DNA of 29,196 bases from an uncultured Collinsella sp. (lineage in GTDB: Bacteria > Actinomycetota > Coriobacteriia > Coriobacteriales > Coriobacteriaceae). The notes under the pieces are model-generated. The model was given only the letters and a program-made list of their open reading frames with translations. It had not been told where the DNA came from and searched no databases. Where the stretch lies: NCBI GenBank assembly GCA_900550785.1, contig URTL01000009.1:1-29196 (forward strand). The letters are read 5' to 3'. Each line of letters opens with the position of its first letter. Positions within the stretch are counted from its first letter, which is position 1. The position numbers were made by a program, and so were the translations under genes. Shown here one piece after another: positions 21,691 to 29,196 of the stretch.

Positions 21691-22455
21691 ATGAAATCCG
21701 AACGCCAGCAGGCCATTCTCGACTTGCTCGATCAACATCATTCGGTATCGGTAAACGAGATATCTAATACCCTATCTGTTTCGGATATGACCATCAGGCG
21801 TGACCTGGCCGAGCTTGCCGACAAGGGCCTTCTTGTGCGCGTACACGGAGGGGCTCAGCTTCCACACTCCGCCCACGGAACAGCCCTTTCACGTTTGACC
21901 CCGCATGAGGAGAAACGTCGTTTTCAAGTTGATCAGAAACGTGCCGCTGCTATAGCCGCCGCCCAAACCGTCTCAGCCGGCGATACGATCTTTCTCGGTG
22001 GAGGCTCCACTCTCGAGCTCATGTGTTCGTATTTGCCCCAGGAGGACATACGCGTCGTCACCAACAGTCTTCCCGTGCTGAACCTGCTAGCCGACAATCC
22101 ACATATAGATCTATTCTTTGTTGGTGGCATGATGCGTCACGACACGCGAGTTTTCACCATGCCATACAACGGCCGCGGCCCCTACGGTCTATCCGCTCCC
22201 AAGGCCTACGTCTCGGCAACCGGTATTTTTGGAAACGAGGTCTTTGGCTCTCGTCCCGATGCAGCCATGGTCCTCTCAGACGCTCTTTCTCGAGCTCAGG
22301 AGCGTTATCTTGTTGTAGATGCTGAAAAAGTCGGAAGGCGCGACTTCTGCCTTTTCACCACACTGGAGGATATGACCGCGGCATTCATTAACGAGGACGC
22401 AGACCCCCGGACCATCGAGGCCCTCCGCGCCTATACCTCCGTCATTACCGCATAA
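21691..22455 (+). CDS. DeoR-family regulator 1 of the sulfated-sugar island
   Basis: A 254-aa DeoR-type repressor. The N-terminal helix-turn-helix reads VSVNEISNTLSVSDMTIRRD at about residues 19-38, followed by VRVHGGAQ. The effector domain has LGGGSTLELM near residue 107 and NSLPVLN after it, which bind a sugar phosphate in this family. I placed the start at 21691, with GAGGGAG upstream, and not at the ATG six codons earlier, which lacks one. It is divergent from the PTS-sulfatase operon across a shared operator region and is followed after 15 bp by a second DeoR gene. Confidence 0.88.
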   Translation: MKSERQQAILDLLDQHHSVSVNEISNTLSVSDMTIRRDLAELADKGLLVRVHGGAQLPHSAHGTALSRLTPHEEKRRFQVDQKRAAAIAAAQTVSAGDTIFLGGGSTLELMCSYLPQEDIRVVTNSLPVLNLLADNPHIDLFFVGGMMRHDTRVFTMPYNGRGPYGLSAPKAYVSATGIFGNEVFGSRPDAAMVLSDALSRAQERYLVVDAEKVGRRDFCLFTTLEDMTAAFINEDADPRTIEALRAYTSVITA

Positions 22456-22470
22456 TCCAATTGGCAAGCC

Positions 22471-23232
22471 ATGCTTAAACCCGAACGTCACGAACAATTA
22501 CTTGAGCTGTGCGCTCAGCGCGGAATGGTCACTGTTGCCCAAGCCGCAACAATCTTTGGTATATCTGAAATGACCGCTCGAAGAGACTTCGATGAGCTCT
22601 CGCGACGCGCTGGCGTCATCCGCGAGTACGGTGGCATCCGACTTTCAAGCGGCTCCCCCATTGCCGAAGAGGTCCCGTTTTTTGAAAAGCTCTCAATCCG
22701 CTCCCCTGAAAAAGAGCATATCGCACGCACCGCTGTCAACCTCATCAGAGAGCGCGACACCATCTTCCTCGGACCAGGTTCGACTTGCGCTCTCATCGCC
22801 CGTGCGCTGCCGCGCATGCGGCTGCGCGTCATCACAAACAGCATCATCGTGCTGAGCATGCTCCAGACGCGTAACGATGTGGAGATCTGGGCCCTGGGAG
22901 GACAGTATCGCAAACGATCGGGTTCTTTCGTCGGGCCCATCGCCGAAGATGCTCTCGCCCCGCTCGGTATCGACACTTGCTTTATCGGCACCAACGGCGT
23001 ACTCGCCCAATCCATCTCCTGTTCTAACCTTGAGGAAGGACGCTTACAGGCGCTCGCTTGCGATCGCGCCGCCAAGCGTTACCTTGTCTGCGATTCAAGC
23101 AAGATCGGACAGATGGACTTCTTCGGCTTCTTCAATCTCGATCAAATGGACGCACTCATCACCGATGCAAATGTCAACGACAAACAGCGTTCCATGGTTC
23201 TCGAATCAACTCGCATCATCGTCGCAGAATAG
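22471..23232 (+). CDS. DeoR-family regulator 2 of the sulfated-sugar island
   Basis: A 253-aa DeoR-type repressor, a distant relative of the gene directly upstream. The helix-turn-helix is VTVAQAATIFGISEMTARRD at about residues 20-39, with TARRDF in place of TIRRDL; IREYGGIRL follows. The effector loop is LGPGSTCALI near residue 100. There is no strong ribosome site, so translation may be coupled to the first regulator 15 bp upstream. Two adjacent regulators may form heteromers or sense two sugars. A bidirectional terminator follows. Confidence 0.87.
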   Translation: MLKPERHEQLLELCAQRGMVTVAQAATIFGISEMTARRDFDELSRRAGVIREYGGIRLSSGSPIAEEVPFFEKLSIRSPEKEHIARTAVNLIRERDTIFLGPGSTCALIARALPRMRLRVITNSIIVLSMLQTRNDVEIWALGGQYRKRSGSFVGPIAEDALAPLGIDTCFIGTNGVLAQSISCSNLEEGRLQALACDRAAKRYLVCDSSKIGQMDFFGFFNLDQMDALITDANVNDKQRSMVLESTRIIVAE

Positions 23233-23264
23233 GCCTGTTTTGATTTAGCTGGACACCACAGCAA

Positions 23265-23297
23265 AGACCCCGATTCGATAAAGCCGAATCGGGGTCT
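23265..23297. terminator. bidirectional terminator between DeoR 2 and the aga remnant
   Basis: A perfect 13-bp stem, AGACCCCGATTCG at 23265-23277 with its complement at 23285-23297, loop of 7. Short T-rich stretches follow on both strands (CATTATT on plus, TTTGC on minus). It ends the DeoR transcript and the converging minus-strand transcript. Confidence 0.8.
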
Positions 23298-23331
23298 CAT
23301 TATTCGCATCAAATCGCAAATAGGTCAGCAG

Positions 23332-23559
23332 CTACTTCTCAGTGTAGACGCTCTCGCCACCGAGATAGGTCTCGACGAGGGATAGGTCGGGGTTGAGGAC
23401 GACAACCTCACCCACGTAATCGGAGGTGCCGGCACCGGTGAGCACCACATTGAGGCGACCGTCGCCCATGGCGCGGGCGTCGGCCAGGAACGCCTCGACG
23501 GCCTCAAGGTTATCCTTGTAGATGTTCAGCGTGTCAAGCCAAAGCTCGGGAGACGACAC
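23332..23559 (-). pseudogene. agaS-agaA fusion remnant
   Basis: A 75-codon open frame made of two pieces. The first 51 residues (PELWLDTLNIYKDNLEAVEA, then VVLTGAGTSDYVGE) match the start of AgaS-type SIS-domain sugar isomerase/deaminases, stopping right after the TGAGTS sugar-phosphate loop. The last 24 (VVVLNPDLSLVETYLGGESV) match the C-terminus of N-acetylglucosamine- or N-acetylgalactosamine-6-phosphate deacetylases. Both genes are otherwise missing, so a deletion joined them in frame. The GTG start has no ribosome site, and the AgaS N-terminus is also cut off by the duplicated block at 23545. A functional product is unlikely. Confidence 0.7.
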
Positions 23560-23611
23560 GTTGATGCCTGCTTAACTCTGCTCGCTCAGGCTAAAGACTT
23601 TGTTGAGGATC
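23545..23611. repeat. direct repeat, copy B, of 12001-12067
   Basis: The right-hand partner of the 67-bp block at 12001, in the same orientation. It contains the real 3' end of the intact histidine phosphatase gene and so is likely the parental copy. It overlaps the first codons of the aga remnant. Confidence 0.8.
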
Positions 23612-24211
23612 GATGATCTGCTGCAAGGTGAACTTACATTGGGACGTGTCGCATTCTTCTTGCGAATCCTCAAAATCAAAGATCATGATGGCGCAGTTGG
23701 GGAGCTTTGCTGGGAGTTCGAAGCCCTCTGGGGCGGCGGCTTTGATGAATTGGCGGCTGGCGCTGCCGTGGCTTACTGCCAGGACGGTTTCAACATCATC
23801 GGCGCTCATGAGATTAGCGAGCGTGCTTACCATACGCTCTTGCAGCGCCTGACTTCCCTCCCCTCCGAAGGGGATTAAGTCCTCGCCCGGATCCCAGACG
23901 TCGGTAGGCAGTGCGTCGTGCGGGCCCCCTTCAAAGGAGCCATAGCAGCGTTCGATGATGCCTTCGCAGGGCTCGACGGCGGCGTCCGGGCCGAGGAGCT
24001 CGCCTGCGACGAGCCGAGCCGTGGCCATGGCTCGGCTTAAAGGAGACGAGACTACCTTGTCGGGGGTGACGTCGCGGGCTTTAAGCCATGCGGCGGCCTT
24101 TGCGGCCTGCTGACGGCCCAAGTCCGTTAGCGGTGAATCGCAGCGGCCCTGGACGAGCTTTTTGACATTGAACTCCGTCTGACCGTGACGGAGCAGATAC
24201 AGTTTCTTCAT
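23591..24211 (-). CDS. histidine phosphatase (phosphoglycerate mutase-like)
   Basis: A 206-aa cytosolic phosphatase of the histidine phosphatase superfamily. LLRHGQTEFN at residues 6-15 holds the phospho-accepting His9; SSPLSRAMATA with Arg60, the acid region ERCYGSFEG near 87, and VSHGSASRQ with His148 complete the site. The substrate could be a small phosphoester; members range from sugar phosphatases to cobalamin-pathway enzymes, and I cannot choose. The C-terminal tail (SQEECDTSQCKFTLQQIIDP) seems lineage-specific. It precedes nothing obviously linked; the CDF gene is 39 bp upstream on the same strand. A broken duplicate of its 3' end lies at 12047. Confidence 0.88.
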   Translation of the reverse strand: MKKLYLLRHGQTEFNVKKLVQGRCDSPLTDLGRQQAAKAAAWLKARDVTPDKVVSSPLSRAMATARLVAGELLGPDAAVEPCEGIIERCYGSFEGGPHDALPTDVWDPGEDLIPFGGEGSQALQERMVSTLANLMSADDVETVLAVSHGSASRQFIKAAAPEGFELPAKLPNCAIMIFDFEDSQEECDTSQCKFTLQQIIDPQQSL

Positions 24212-24250
24212 GGTCTCCCCTTTTGCGCGAATGGCCCTAGCGATACAGCC

Positions 24251-25411
24251 CTACTCGCGTGCCGCGCCGACGTAGTCTTCATCGACCGTAATCTTGGCTA
24301 TCGACTTGGGATATTCGGACTCCACCTGCTGCGCCAGCGTGCGCCTAAGGTCATCGGCGCCCATCGTTAAATCCGAAGGACGCACGCAGTCAAAAATCAC
24401 GTTAGTGTGCGTAGGGCCCGGCACGCAGCGCAGGTCGTGGATCGAAATACGGCCGTCGATCTGTTTGGCCATCGCGTTGATGCGGAGGCGCATATCTGCC
24501 ACCTTTGGATCGTCGGTCACGATGGGGTCGTAATGAAGCGTGACGATCATGCCGTCATCTTTCCTAAACGCCTGCTCAATGTTGTCGAGCGTGTCATGAC
24601 TCTCCAGCGGATCGGCTTCGGCCGCCATCTCGGCATGAGCGCTTGCGAACTTCCTGCCCGGGCCGTAGTCGTGAACCATCAGATCGTGAACGCCCAAAAC
24701 ACCGGGATAGCTCATGATCTTATCTCGAATGTGCTTGACCAGCTTAGGATCGGGCGTCTGGCCCAAAAGCGGGCTCACCGTATCCTGGATGAGTTCAAAA
24801 CCGCTCCAGCCAATATAGGCGCCAACGGCAAGGCCGACCCATGCGTCAAGATTGATGTGCGTCACCTGCGAAACAATTGCGCACGCCAGCACGGCGCCCG
24901 TAGCAAGGACATCGTTCTTGGAATCCTGGGCGGTCGCATGCAGCGTCTCGGACTCAATGCGATCGCCGAGCTTTTGGTTGAGGGTCGCCATCCAGAGCTT
25001 TACGACCATCGAAAGCACGAGAACTGCCACCAGGGCAAGCGAGAACTCGACAGGTTCGGGGTGGATGACGCGCTCAACTGAGGACTTCACCAGCTCAACG
25101 CCAATCAGCAGCACGAGCGCCGCCACGACCAGACCCGAGAGATACTCGTAGCGACCGTGGCCGTAAGGATGCTCGGGGTCGGCCGGCTTGCTCGCCAGCT
25201 TAAAGCCAAGGACACTCACGATGTTCGAGCTGGCATCGGATAGGTTGTTCATGGCATCCGCCACAATCGAAACCGATCCCGAAACCACACCAATTGCGCC
25301 CTTCGCAGCACAAAGCGCGACATTGGCGACAATACACACCATGCCCGCTAACGTGCCCACACGCGCACGATCGCCCTGCGCGCGCTTAACTATCCACTCG
25401 ACCATCTGCAT
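24251..25411 (-). CDS. cation diffusion facilitator, probably manganese type
   Basis: A 386-aa metal/proton antiporter with about six membrane helices and a long C-terminal cytosolic domain. In helix 2, VADAMNNLSDASSN places Asp52, Asn55/56 and Asp59; in helix 5, HATAQDSKNDVLAT gives the DxxxD pair Asp163 and Asp167. Zinc exporters have His at the first helix-5 position, whereas Asp and the Asn in helix 2 are features of manganese exporters. HPYGHGRYEY at 81-90 is also a family hallmark. Start uncertain between 25411 and 25405. The C-terminal domain is longer than in short CDFs. It is followed by the histidine phosphatase. Confidence 0.88.
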   Translation of the reverse strand: MQMVEWIVKRAQGDRARVGTLAGMVCIVANVALCAAKGAIGVVSGSVSIVADAMNNLSDASSNIVSVLGFKLASKPADPEHPYGHGRYEYLSGLVVAALVLLIGVELVKSSVERVIHPEPVEFSLALVAVLVLSMVVKLWMATLNQKLGDRIESETLHATAQDSKNDVLATGAVLACAIVSQVTHINLDAWVGLAVGAYIGWSGFELIQDTVSPLLGQTPDPKLVKHIRDKIMSYPGVLGVHDLMVHDYGPGRKFASAHAEMAAEADPLESHDTLDNIEQAFRKDDGMIVTLHYDPIVTDDPKVADMRLRINAMAKQIDGRISIHDLRCVPGPTHTNVIFDCVRPSDLTMGADDLRRTLAQQVESEYPKSIAKITVDEDYVGAARE

Positions 25412-25484
25412 CCGCCCCCACGGTACTACCTATATATCTATTGCTCAAACGGATTGTAGTGTAGCCACTTTGTCCTCAAGATAC

Positions 25485-25517
25485 AAAAAGGCCGCAGCCC
25501 ACACGGGCCACGGCCTT
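25485..25517 (-). terminator. intrinsic terminator after the PTS IIC gene
   Basis: A stem of AAGGCCG / CGGCCTT with a 2-base internal mismatch and a GCCC / GGGC top. On the minus strand it is followed by TTTTT. It lies about 40 bases after the stop of the orphan PTS IIC. Confidence 0.75.
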
Positions 25518-25521
25518 GGAA

Positions 25522-25550
25522 TGTGACAAAGGAATCGTCCTTTTGTCGCA
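25522..25550. repeat. GTGACAAAGG-type hairpin, copy 1
   Basis: GACAAAGGA faces TCCTTTTGTC around ATCG, with a single bulge. A related hairpin occurs at 26786-26816 at the other end of the PTS gene. They belong to the same style of short dispersed repeats as those at the left end. Confidence 0.5.
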
Positions 25551-25555
25551 CAGGT

Positions 25556-26770
25556 TTATGCGCTTACTTCAGCAGCGCTCGCCACCGTTTCGGGCGAATC
25601 GGCTCCGTTCCCCGTCGCCTGTCCCTTCGCCGGCACCACGCCAAAGCAGTAGCTCAGCGCCGCAGACACCGCAAATGCCGTGCCGCCGGCAACACAGCAC
25701 CACAGTAGGTTCGAAATGCCGCCCGTGGCAAAGCCAATGACCATGAGGACATTCGTCATGCCGATGGTATAGGCCGTAACGTGGCCCACGGCCGCAACAA
25801 GGCCTCCGACGGCGCCGCCAATGGCCATGCACGTCAGGCACCTGCCATATTTAAAGCCGCAACCGTACAGCGCCGGCTCGCTTACGCCGCCAAGAACACC
25901 CGAGATCGAATAACCCAGCATGAGCGCCTTCTCGTCCTTATCCGCAACGCGGAGCGACGCGCCAAAGGGCATGCCCCAAACGGCGAACGTTGCCATCGTC
26001 GCAGCGATCAGAATGCACGAATCCGTCCCCACACTCATAAACTGCGCATAGGCGAGCGATAGGACAACATTGCTGACACCCGCGATCTTAAGGAACTCCC
26101 AGCCCGCGGCAAGCCCCATGAGCGTGAGCAGCGACACGATGCCACCGGAATTGCCAAGCATAAACATAAGCTGGCCCAACAGCATGCCCAGATAGCTGCC
26201 CGCCGGCGCCGTAATACACAGCGAAACCGGAACCATGACGAGCATGGTCGCAAACGGGACGAACGAAAACGCCACGGCCTGAGGGATAACGCGCTGAAAG
26301 AAACACTCCACTCGCCATAGCACGGGCACCGAGATGAGAACCGGAATAACAGTCGTCGTGTAATCATTGACCGGCGCGGGAAGCAGGCCATACACGGAAG
26401 TCATCGATGTCCCCGTCGTCGATGCGACATCGACGAGCTTAAGCAAATCGGGCGCAATCAATACGCCGCCCAGCATCATGCCCAGCTGCTCCGAGCAACC
26501 GAGCTGGCGGGCGGCCGCCCAACCAAGATAAATGGGCAAAAAGTAGTAGCCGGCGTTATAGAGCCAACTGTAGAACAGGCGATAGATTTCGGAATCGGCA
26601 GACCACAGGCCCAGCATGCCTTCGCCCATAATGACGGCGACGGTGCGGAACAACGCCGCGCAGACAATAAACGGCAGCGCCGACATCATGCTTTTGGACA
26701 GATAGTCCACCACGGCCGTGGCGTTTGATGAAACCGTCGTTGTAAACGAGGTGTTAGAAACTTGCGACAT
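25556..26770 (-). CDS. orphan PTS IIC permease, glucoside family
   Basis: A 404-aa membrane permease resembling the IIC domain of beta-glucoside PTS proteins (BglP type), with about ten hydrophobic segments. GVSEPALYG at residues 295-303, with Glu298, is the signature of sugar contact in this class. The usual IIB domain with its active Cys and the IIA domain are both absent, so phosphorylation depends on other proteins, or the protein works as a facilitator. The start at 26770 has AAAGG six bases upstream. It lies 40 bp after accDA and before a terminator, with GTGACA hairpins at each end, which suggests it was inserted behind the acc genes. Confidence 0.85.
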   Translation of the reverse strand: MSQVSNTSFTTTVSSNATAVVDYLSKSMMSALPFIVCAALFRTVAVIMGEGMLGLWSADSEIYRLFYSWLYNAGYYFLPIYLGWAAARQLGCSEQLGMMLGGVLIAPDLLKLVDVASTTGTSMTSVYGLLPAPVNDYTTTVIPVLISVPVLWRVECFFQRVIPQAVAFSFVPFATMLVMVPVSLCITAPAGSYLGMLLGQLMFMLGNSGGIVSLLTLMGLAAGWEFLKIAGVSNVVLSLAYAQFMSVGTDSCILIAATMATFAVWGMPFGASLRVADKDEKALMLGYSISGVLGGVSEPALYGCGFKYGRCLTCMAIGGAVGGLVAAVGHVTAYTIGMTNVLMVIGFATGGISNLLWCCVAGGTAFAVSAALSYCFGVVPAKGQATGNGADSPETVASAAEVSA

Positions 26771-26785
26771 GGAACGCCTTTCCCA

Positions 26786-26816
26786 ATGTGACATGCGGGC
26801 TGCCCCTTTGTCACAT
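26786..26816. repeat. GTGACAAAGG-type hairpin, copy 2
   Basis: ATGTGACA at 26786-26793 pairs perfectly with TGTCACAT at 26809-26816, enclosing TGCGGGCTGCCCCTT. It overlaps the accDA stop codon at 26811-26813, so this repeat supplies the end of that gene. It may also shape translation of the PTS gene just downstream. Confidence 0.6.
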
Positions 26817-28535
26817 CGTGCGGTACTGACCGATTGCGCGGTACTTTTCGTAGCGGAGGTTTGTGAGGGTCGCGTCGTCGAGCCGCCCAAGCGTATCGAA
26901 GGCAGCAAATGCCGAGGACATGACGGCACTGGCGATCTCCTCATGCGACAGGCCCCCATCGTCGACAATGCCGTCGATGATGCCGAGCGCCAACAGATCG
27001 GGGGCCGTGAGCTTAAGCGCCTCGGCGGCCTCATTCGCGCGCTCGGTATCCTTCCACAGGATCGACGCACAGGCCTCGGGGCTCACGACCGAATAGGCCG
27101 AGCTCGAGAGCATCAGGATGCGGTCGGCCACGGACAGTGCCAGCGCACCACCAGAGCCGCCCTCGCCTGTCACCACCGAGACAATCGGCGTCTTAAGGCC
27201 GCTCATCTCCATGAGATTCTGGGCAATCGCCTCGCCCTGGCCGCGCTCCTCGGCACCGATGCCGCAAAACGCGCCCGAAGTATCGACCAGACACAGAACC
27301 GGTCGACCAAACTTTTCGGCCTGGCGCATAAGGCGACGCGCTTTGCGGTAGCCCTCGGGATGCGCCATGCCAAAGTTGCGGCGCATACGCTCTTTGGTCG
27401 TGGTGCCGCGCTCAATGGCGATGACCGTTACGGGGCGTCCATCTTTCCAGCCAATGCCAGCCACCACAGCGGCGTCGTCGCCAAAGTAACGGTCGCCGTG
27501 CAGCTCCACAAATCCATCCAGGCCCAGCGAGATCATCTCACCCGCCGTGGCGCGATCTGCCGAGCGGGTCTGCTTGACAATCTCGAGCGCGGTTTTTGGT
27601 GCCGGCGAGCGCTTAAACAAGTGTCCCAGCTTTTTGCCGCGGCGACCCGTATGCACGATTTCATGCGGTGCCCCCAGGCCGGGCGCGTGCCCTTCATGCA
27701 GCGCCAGCAGCTCGCCTACCGTTAGCGCAATCTCGCCACGCGGAACAACGGCATCGCAAAAGCCGTGCTCCAGCAAAAACTCGGAGCGTTGGAATCCCTT
27801 GGGCAGGCGCTTGTGCATGTTCTGCTCGATCACGCGCGGGCCGGCAAATGCCGTCAGGGCATCGGGCTCGGCCAGGATAATGTCGCCCTCCATGGCAAAG
27901 CTCGCGGTTACGCCTCCGGTCGTGGGGTCGGTGAGCACCGTGATATACAGGCCGCCCGCCTCGCTGTGGCGCCTAACCGCCGCAGAAATCTTGGCCATCT
28001 GCATAAGCGAGGTCACGCCCTCTTGCATGCGCGCACCGCCCGAAACGGTAAAGCCGACAACTGGCAATCCCAGCTCGGTCGCACGCTCAAATGCGCGACA
28101 GATCTTCTCGCCCACCACGGAGCCCATCGAGCCCATCATAAAGTTGGCGTCCATAAAGAAGAGCGCGGTATCGCAACCGCAGATTTTGCCCCTGCCGCAC
28201 ACAACGGCATCGCGCTCGCCCGAACGCTCGCTCACGCCCTTGAGCTTATCGGCATAGCCGGGAAACGAGAGGAAGTCCTCCGACGCCAGATTGGCATCCC
28301 ATTCCTCAAACGTGCCCTCGTCGACCGTCATGCGCATGCGCGCGCGACCGCTCACGCGAAAGTGTTTGCCGCAACGAGGGCAGACCTCGAGGTTGTCGTG
28401 CAGGCGTGCCTCATCGATCACGCGGCGGCACTCCGAGCACTTGATAAACACGTGGCGCGCGGGAAACTCGGCGCACGACTCGGTCATCGGCCCCTCGAGG
28501 ACGTTGACCGTCTTCGCTTTTCTATTCATCAGCAT
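26811..28535 (-). CDS. accDA: acetyl-CoA carboxylase carboxyltransferase, fused beta-alpha subunits
   Basis: A 574-aa enzyme that moves the carboxyl group from carboxybiotin to acetyl-CoA, giving malonyl-CoA for fatty-acid synthesis. Residues 1 to about 295 are AccD (beta), with the zinc finger CSEC and CPRC (Cys33, 36, 52, 55) and VSGGARMQEG in the crotonase-like core. From about 310 to the end is AccA (alpha), with TSGAFCGIGAEERGQ and TGEGGSGGALA. In many bacteria these are separate genes; here one frame encodes both. The start overlaps the accC end by 14 bp. An upstream GGGG within accC is the ribosome site. The stop lies inside a hairpin repeat. Confidence 0.95.
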   Translation of the reverse strand: MLMNRKAKTVNVLEGPMTESCAEFPARHVFIKCSECRRVIDEARLHDNLEVCPRCGKHFRVSGRARMRMTVDEGTFEEWDANLASEDFLSFPGYADKLKGVSERSGERDAVVCGRGKICGCDTALFFMDANFMMGSMGSVVGEKICRAFERATELGLPVVGFTVSGGARMQEGVTSLMQMAKISAAVRRHSEAGGLYITVLTDPTTGGVTASFAMEGDIILAEPDALTAFAGPRVIEQNMHKRLPKGFQRSEFLLEHGFCDAVVPRGEIALTVGELLALHEGHAPGLGAPHEIVHTGRRGKKLGHLFKRSPAPKTALEIVKQTRSADRATAGEMISLGLDGFVELHGDRYFGDDAAVVAGIGWKDGRPVTVIAIERGTTTKERMRRNFGMAHPEGYRKARRLMRQAEKFGRPVLCLVDTSGAFCGIGAEERGQGEAIAQNLMEMSGLKTPIVSVVTGEGGSGGALALSVADRILMLSSSAYSVVSPEACASILWKDTERANEAAEALKLTAPDLLALGIIDGIVDDGGLSHEEIASAVMSSAFAAFDTLGRLDDATLTNLRYEKYRAIGQYRTM

Positions 28536-29196
28536 AGAGATGCCCCATCAGATCAGTGTGATACATGCCCGACAAGAACTCGTCGTTTGCCAGCACGTCG
28601 AGCTGAAGCTCGCTGTTTTCGCTCACGCCCTCAATCACGAGCTCGCCCAGGGCCGAGCGCATCTTGCGAATGGCACCGTCACGCGTGGGCGCGCACACGA
28701 TGAGCTTGCCGAGCATGGAGTCGTAGTACGGCGGAACGGCGGCCCCGGTAAACATGGCGGAATCCCAGCGCACGCGCGGACCACCCGGTACACGCAACGC
28801 GGTGACCGTTCCGCATGACGGCAGAAAGTCCGGCGTTTCGGCATTGATGCGGCACTCCATGGCGTGGCCCCGGAGGACAACATCCTCCTGCTTGACCGAC
28901 AGAGGCAGCCCAGCGGCGATGCGCAGCTGCTCCCGTACCAGGTCGATGCCGGTGACCATCTCGGTGACCGGGTGCTCCACCTGAATTCGGGTGTTCATTT
29001 CGATAAAGTAGAAGTGCCCCTCCTGATCCACCACAAATTCGATGGTGCCGGCGTTTTCGTAGCCGGCAGCCCGGGCAGCGGTGACCGCGGCCTGGCCCAT
29101 GGCCTCCCGAAGTGCGGGGGTGAGAATCTTAGAGGGGGATTCCTCCACCAGTTTTTGATTCTTGCGCTGGATGGAGCAGTCCCGCTCATAAAGGTG
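28522..29196 (-). CDS. accC: biotin carboxylase, C-terminal part (cut by window edge)
   Basis: 225 residues of the ATP-grasp biotin carboxylase, the subunit that carboxylates biotin on BCCP. The frame is open to the window edge and begins HLYERDCSIQRKNQKLVEES, the typical mid-protein block. FIEMNTRIQVEHPVTEMVTG follows, with the conserved Glu, Arg and Glu of the active site, and then GHAMECRINAE and the C-terminal domain. The N-terminal half lies outside. It overlaps accDA by 14 bp, so the two are translated together; accB would be expected upstream. Confidence 0.95.
   Translation of the reverse strand, partial: HLYERDCSIQRKNQKLVEESPSKILTPALREAMGQAAVTAARAAGYENAGTIEFVVDQEGHFYFIEMNTRIQVEHPVTEMVTGIDLVREQLRIAAGLPLSVKQEDVVLRGHAMECRINAETPDFLPSCGTVTALRVPGGPRVRWDSAMFTGAAVPPYYDSMLGKLIVCAPTRDGAIRKMRSALGELVIEGVSENSELQLDVLANDEFLSGMYHTDLMGHLYADE

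Overview
The window looks like chromosomal DNA from a Coriobacteriia actinomycete, most likely Collinsella or a close relative. This is inferred from three things: moderately high GC, an accD-accA fusion next to accC, and several families of short hairpin repeats built on ACCACCACAAAGG, GTGACAAAGG and GGGACAG cores, which I associate with Collinsella genomes. I could not run a search to confirm the species. Most genes lie on the minus strand. No rRNA, tRNA, CRISPR array, transposase or integrase was seen.

Layout. (1) 1-1.7 kb: two unrecognised proteins with an N-terminal membrane anchor, set among hairpin repeats. (2) 1.8-5.4 kb, minus: a fructose-type operon of a Gfo/Idh/MocA oxidoreductase, a DeoR regulator and a PTS IIBC permease. 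It has no 1-phosphofructokinase gene and no IIA domain. A row of helically phased TGCGC boxes lies upstream. (3) 5.8-11.7 kb, minus: a ribosomal protein cluster rplC-rplD-rplW-rplB-rpsS-rplV-rpsC-rplP-rpmC-rpsQ-rplN-rplX. It lacks rpsJ in front and stops at a strong terminator after rplX, so the usual spc genes do not follow. A conserved 26-nt element and nested RNA hairpins precede rplC and rplB. (4) 12.0-23.5 kb: an accessory island for sulfated sugars. On the minus strand are mannose-family PTS IIA, IIB, IIC and IID, two formylglycine sulfatases without signal peptides, the radical-SAM sulfatase-maturating enzyme between them, a membrane-anchored helical-repeat protein, a decayed TauE gene and an intact TauE/SafE exporter. 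Two tandem DeoR regulators are divergent from the PTS genes across an eight-box operator-like tandem array. A fused remnant of agaS and agaA lies next to them. (5) 23.6-29.2 kb, minus: a histidine phosphatase, a probable manganese-type CDF exporter, an orphan glucoside-family PTS IIC, the accDA fusion and the 3' part of accC.

How the island may work (inference): the PTS imports and phosphorylates a sulfated amino sugar or disaccharide. The two sulfatases, activated by the neighbouring maturase, remove sulfate in the cytosol, and TauE/SafE exports the sulfur oxyanion. The DeoR pair probably senses the phosphorylated sugar and controls both directions from the TTCGTT array. The agaS/agaA remnant points to N-acetylgalactosamine chemistry. 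The island is flanked by direct copies of the 3' end of the histidine phosphatase gene, about 95% identical over 67 bp, which suggests it arrived or was rearranged by recombination there.
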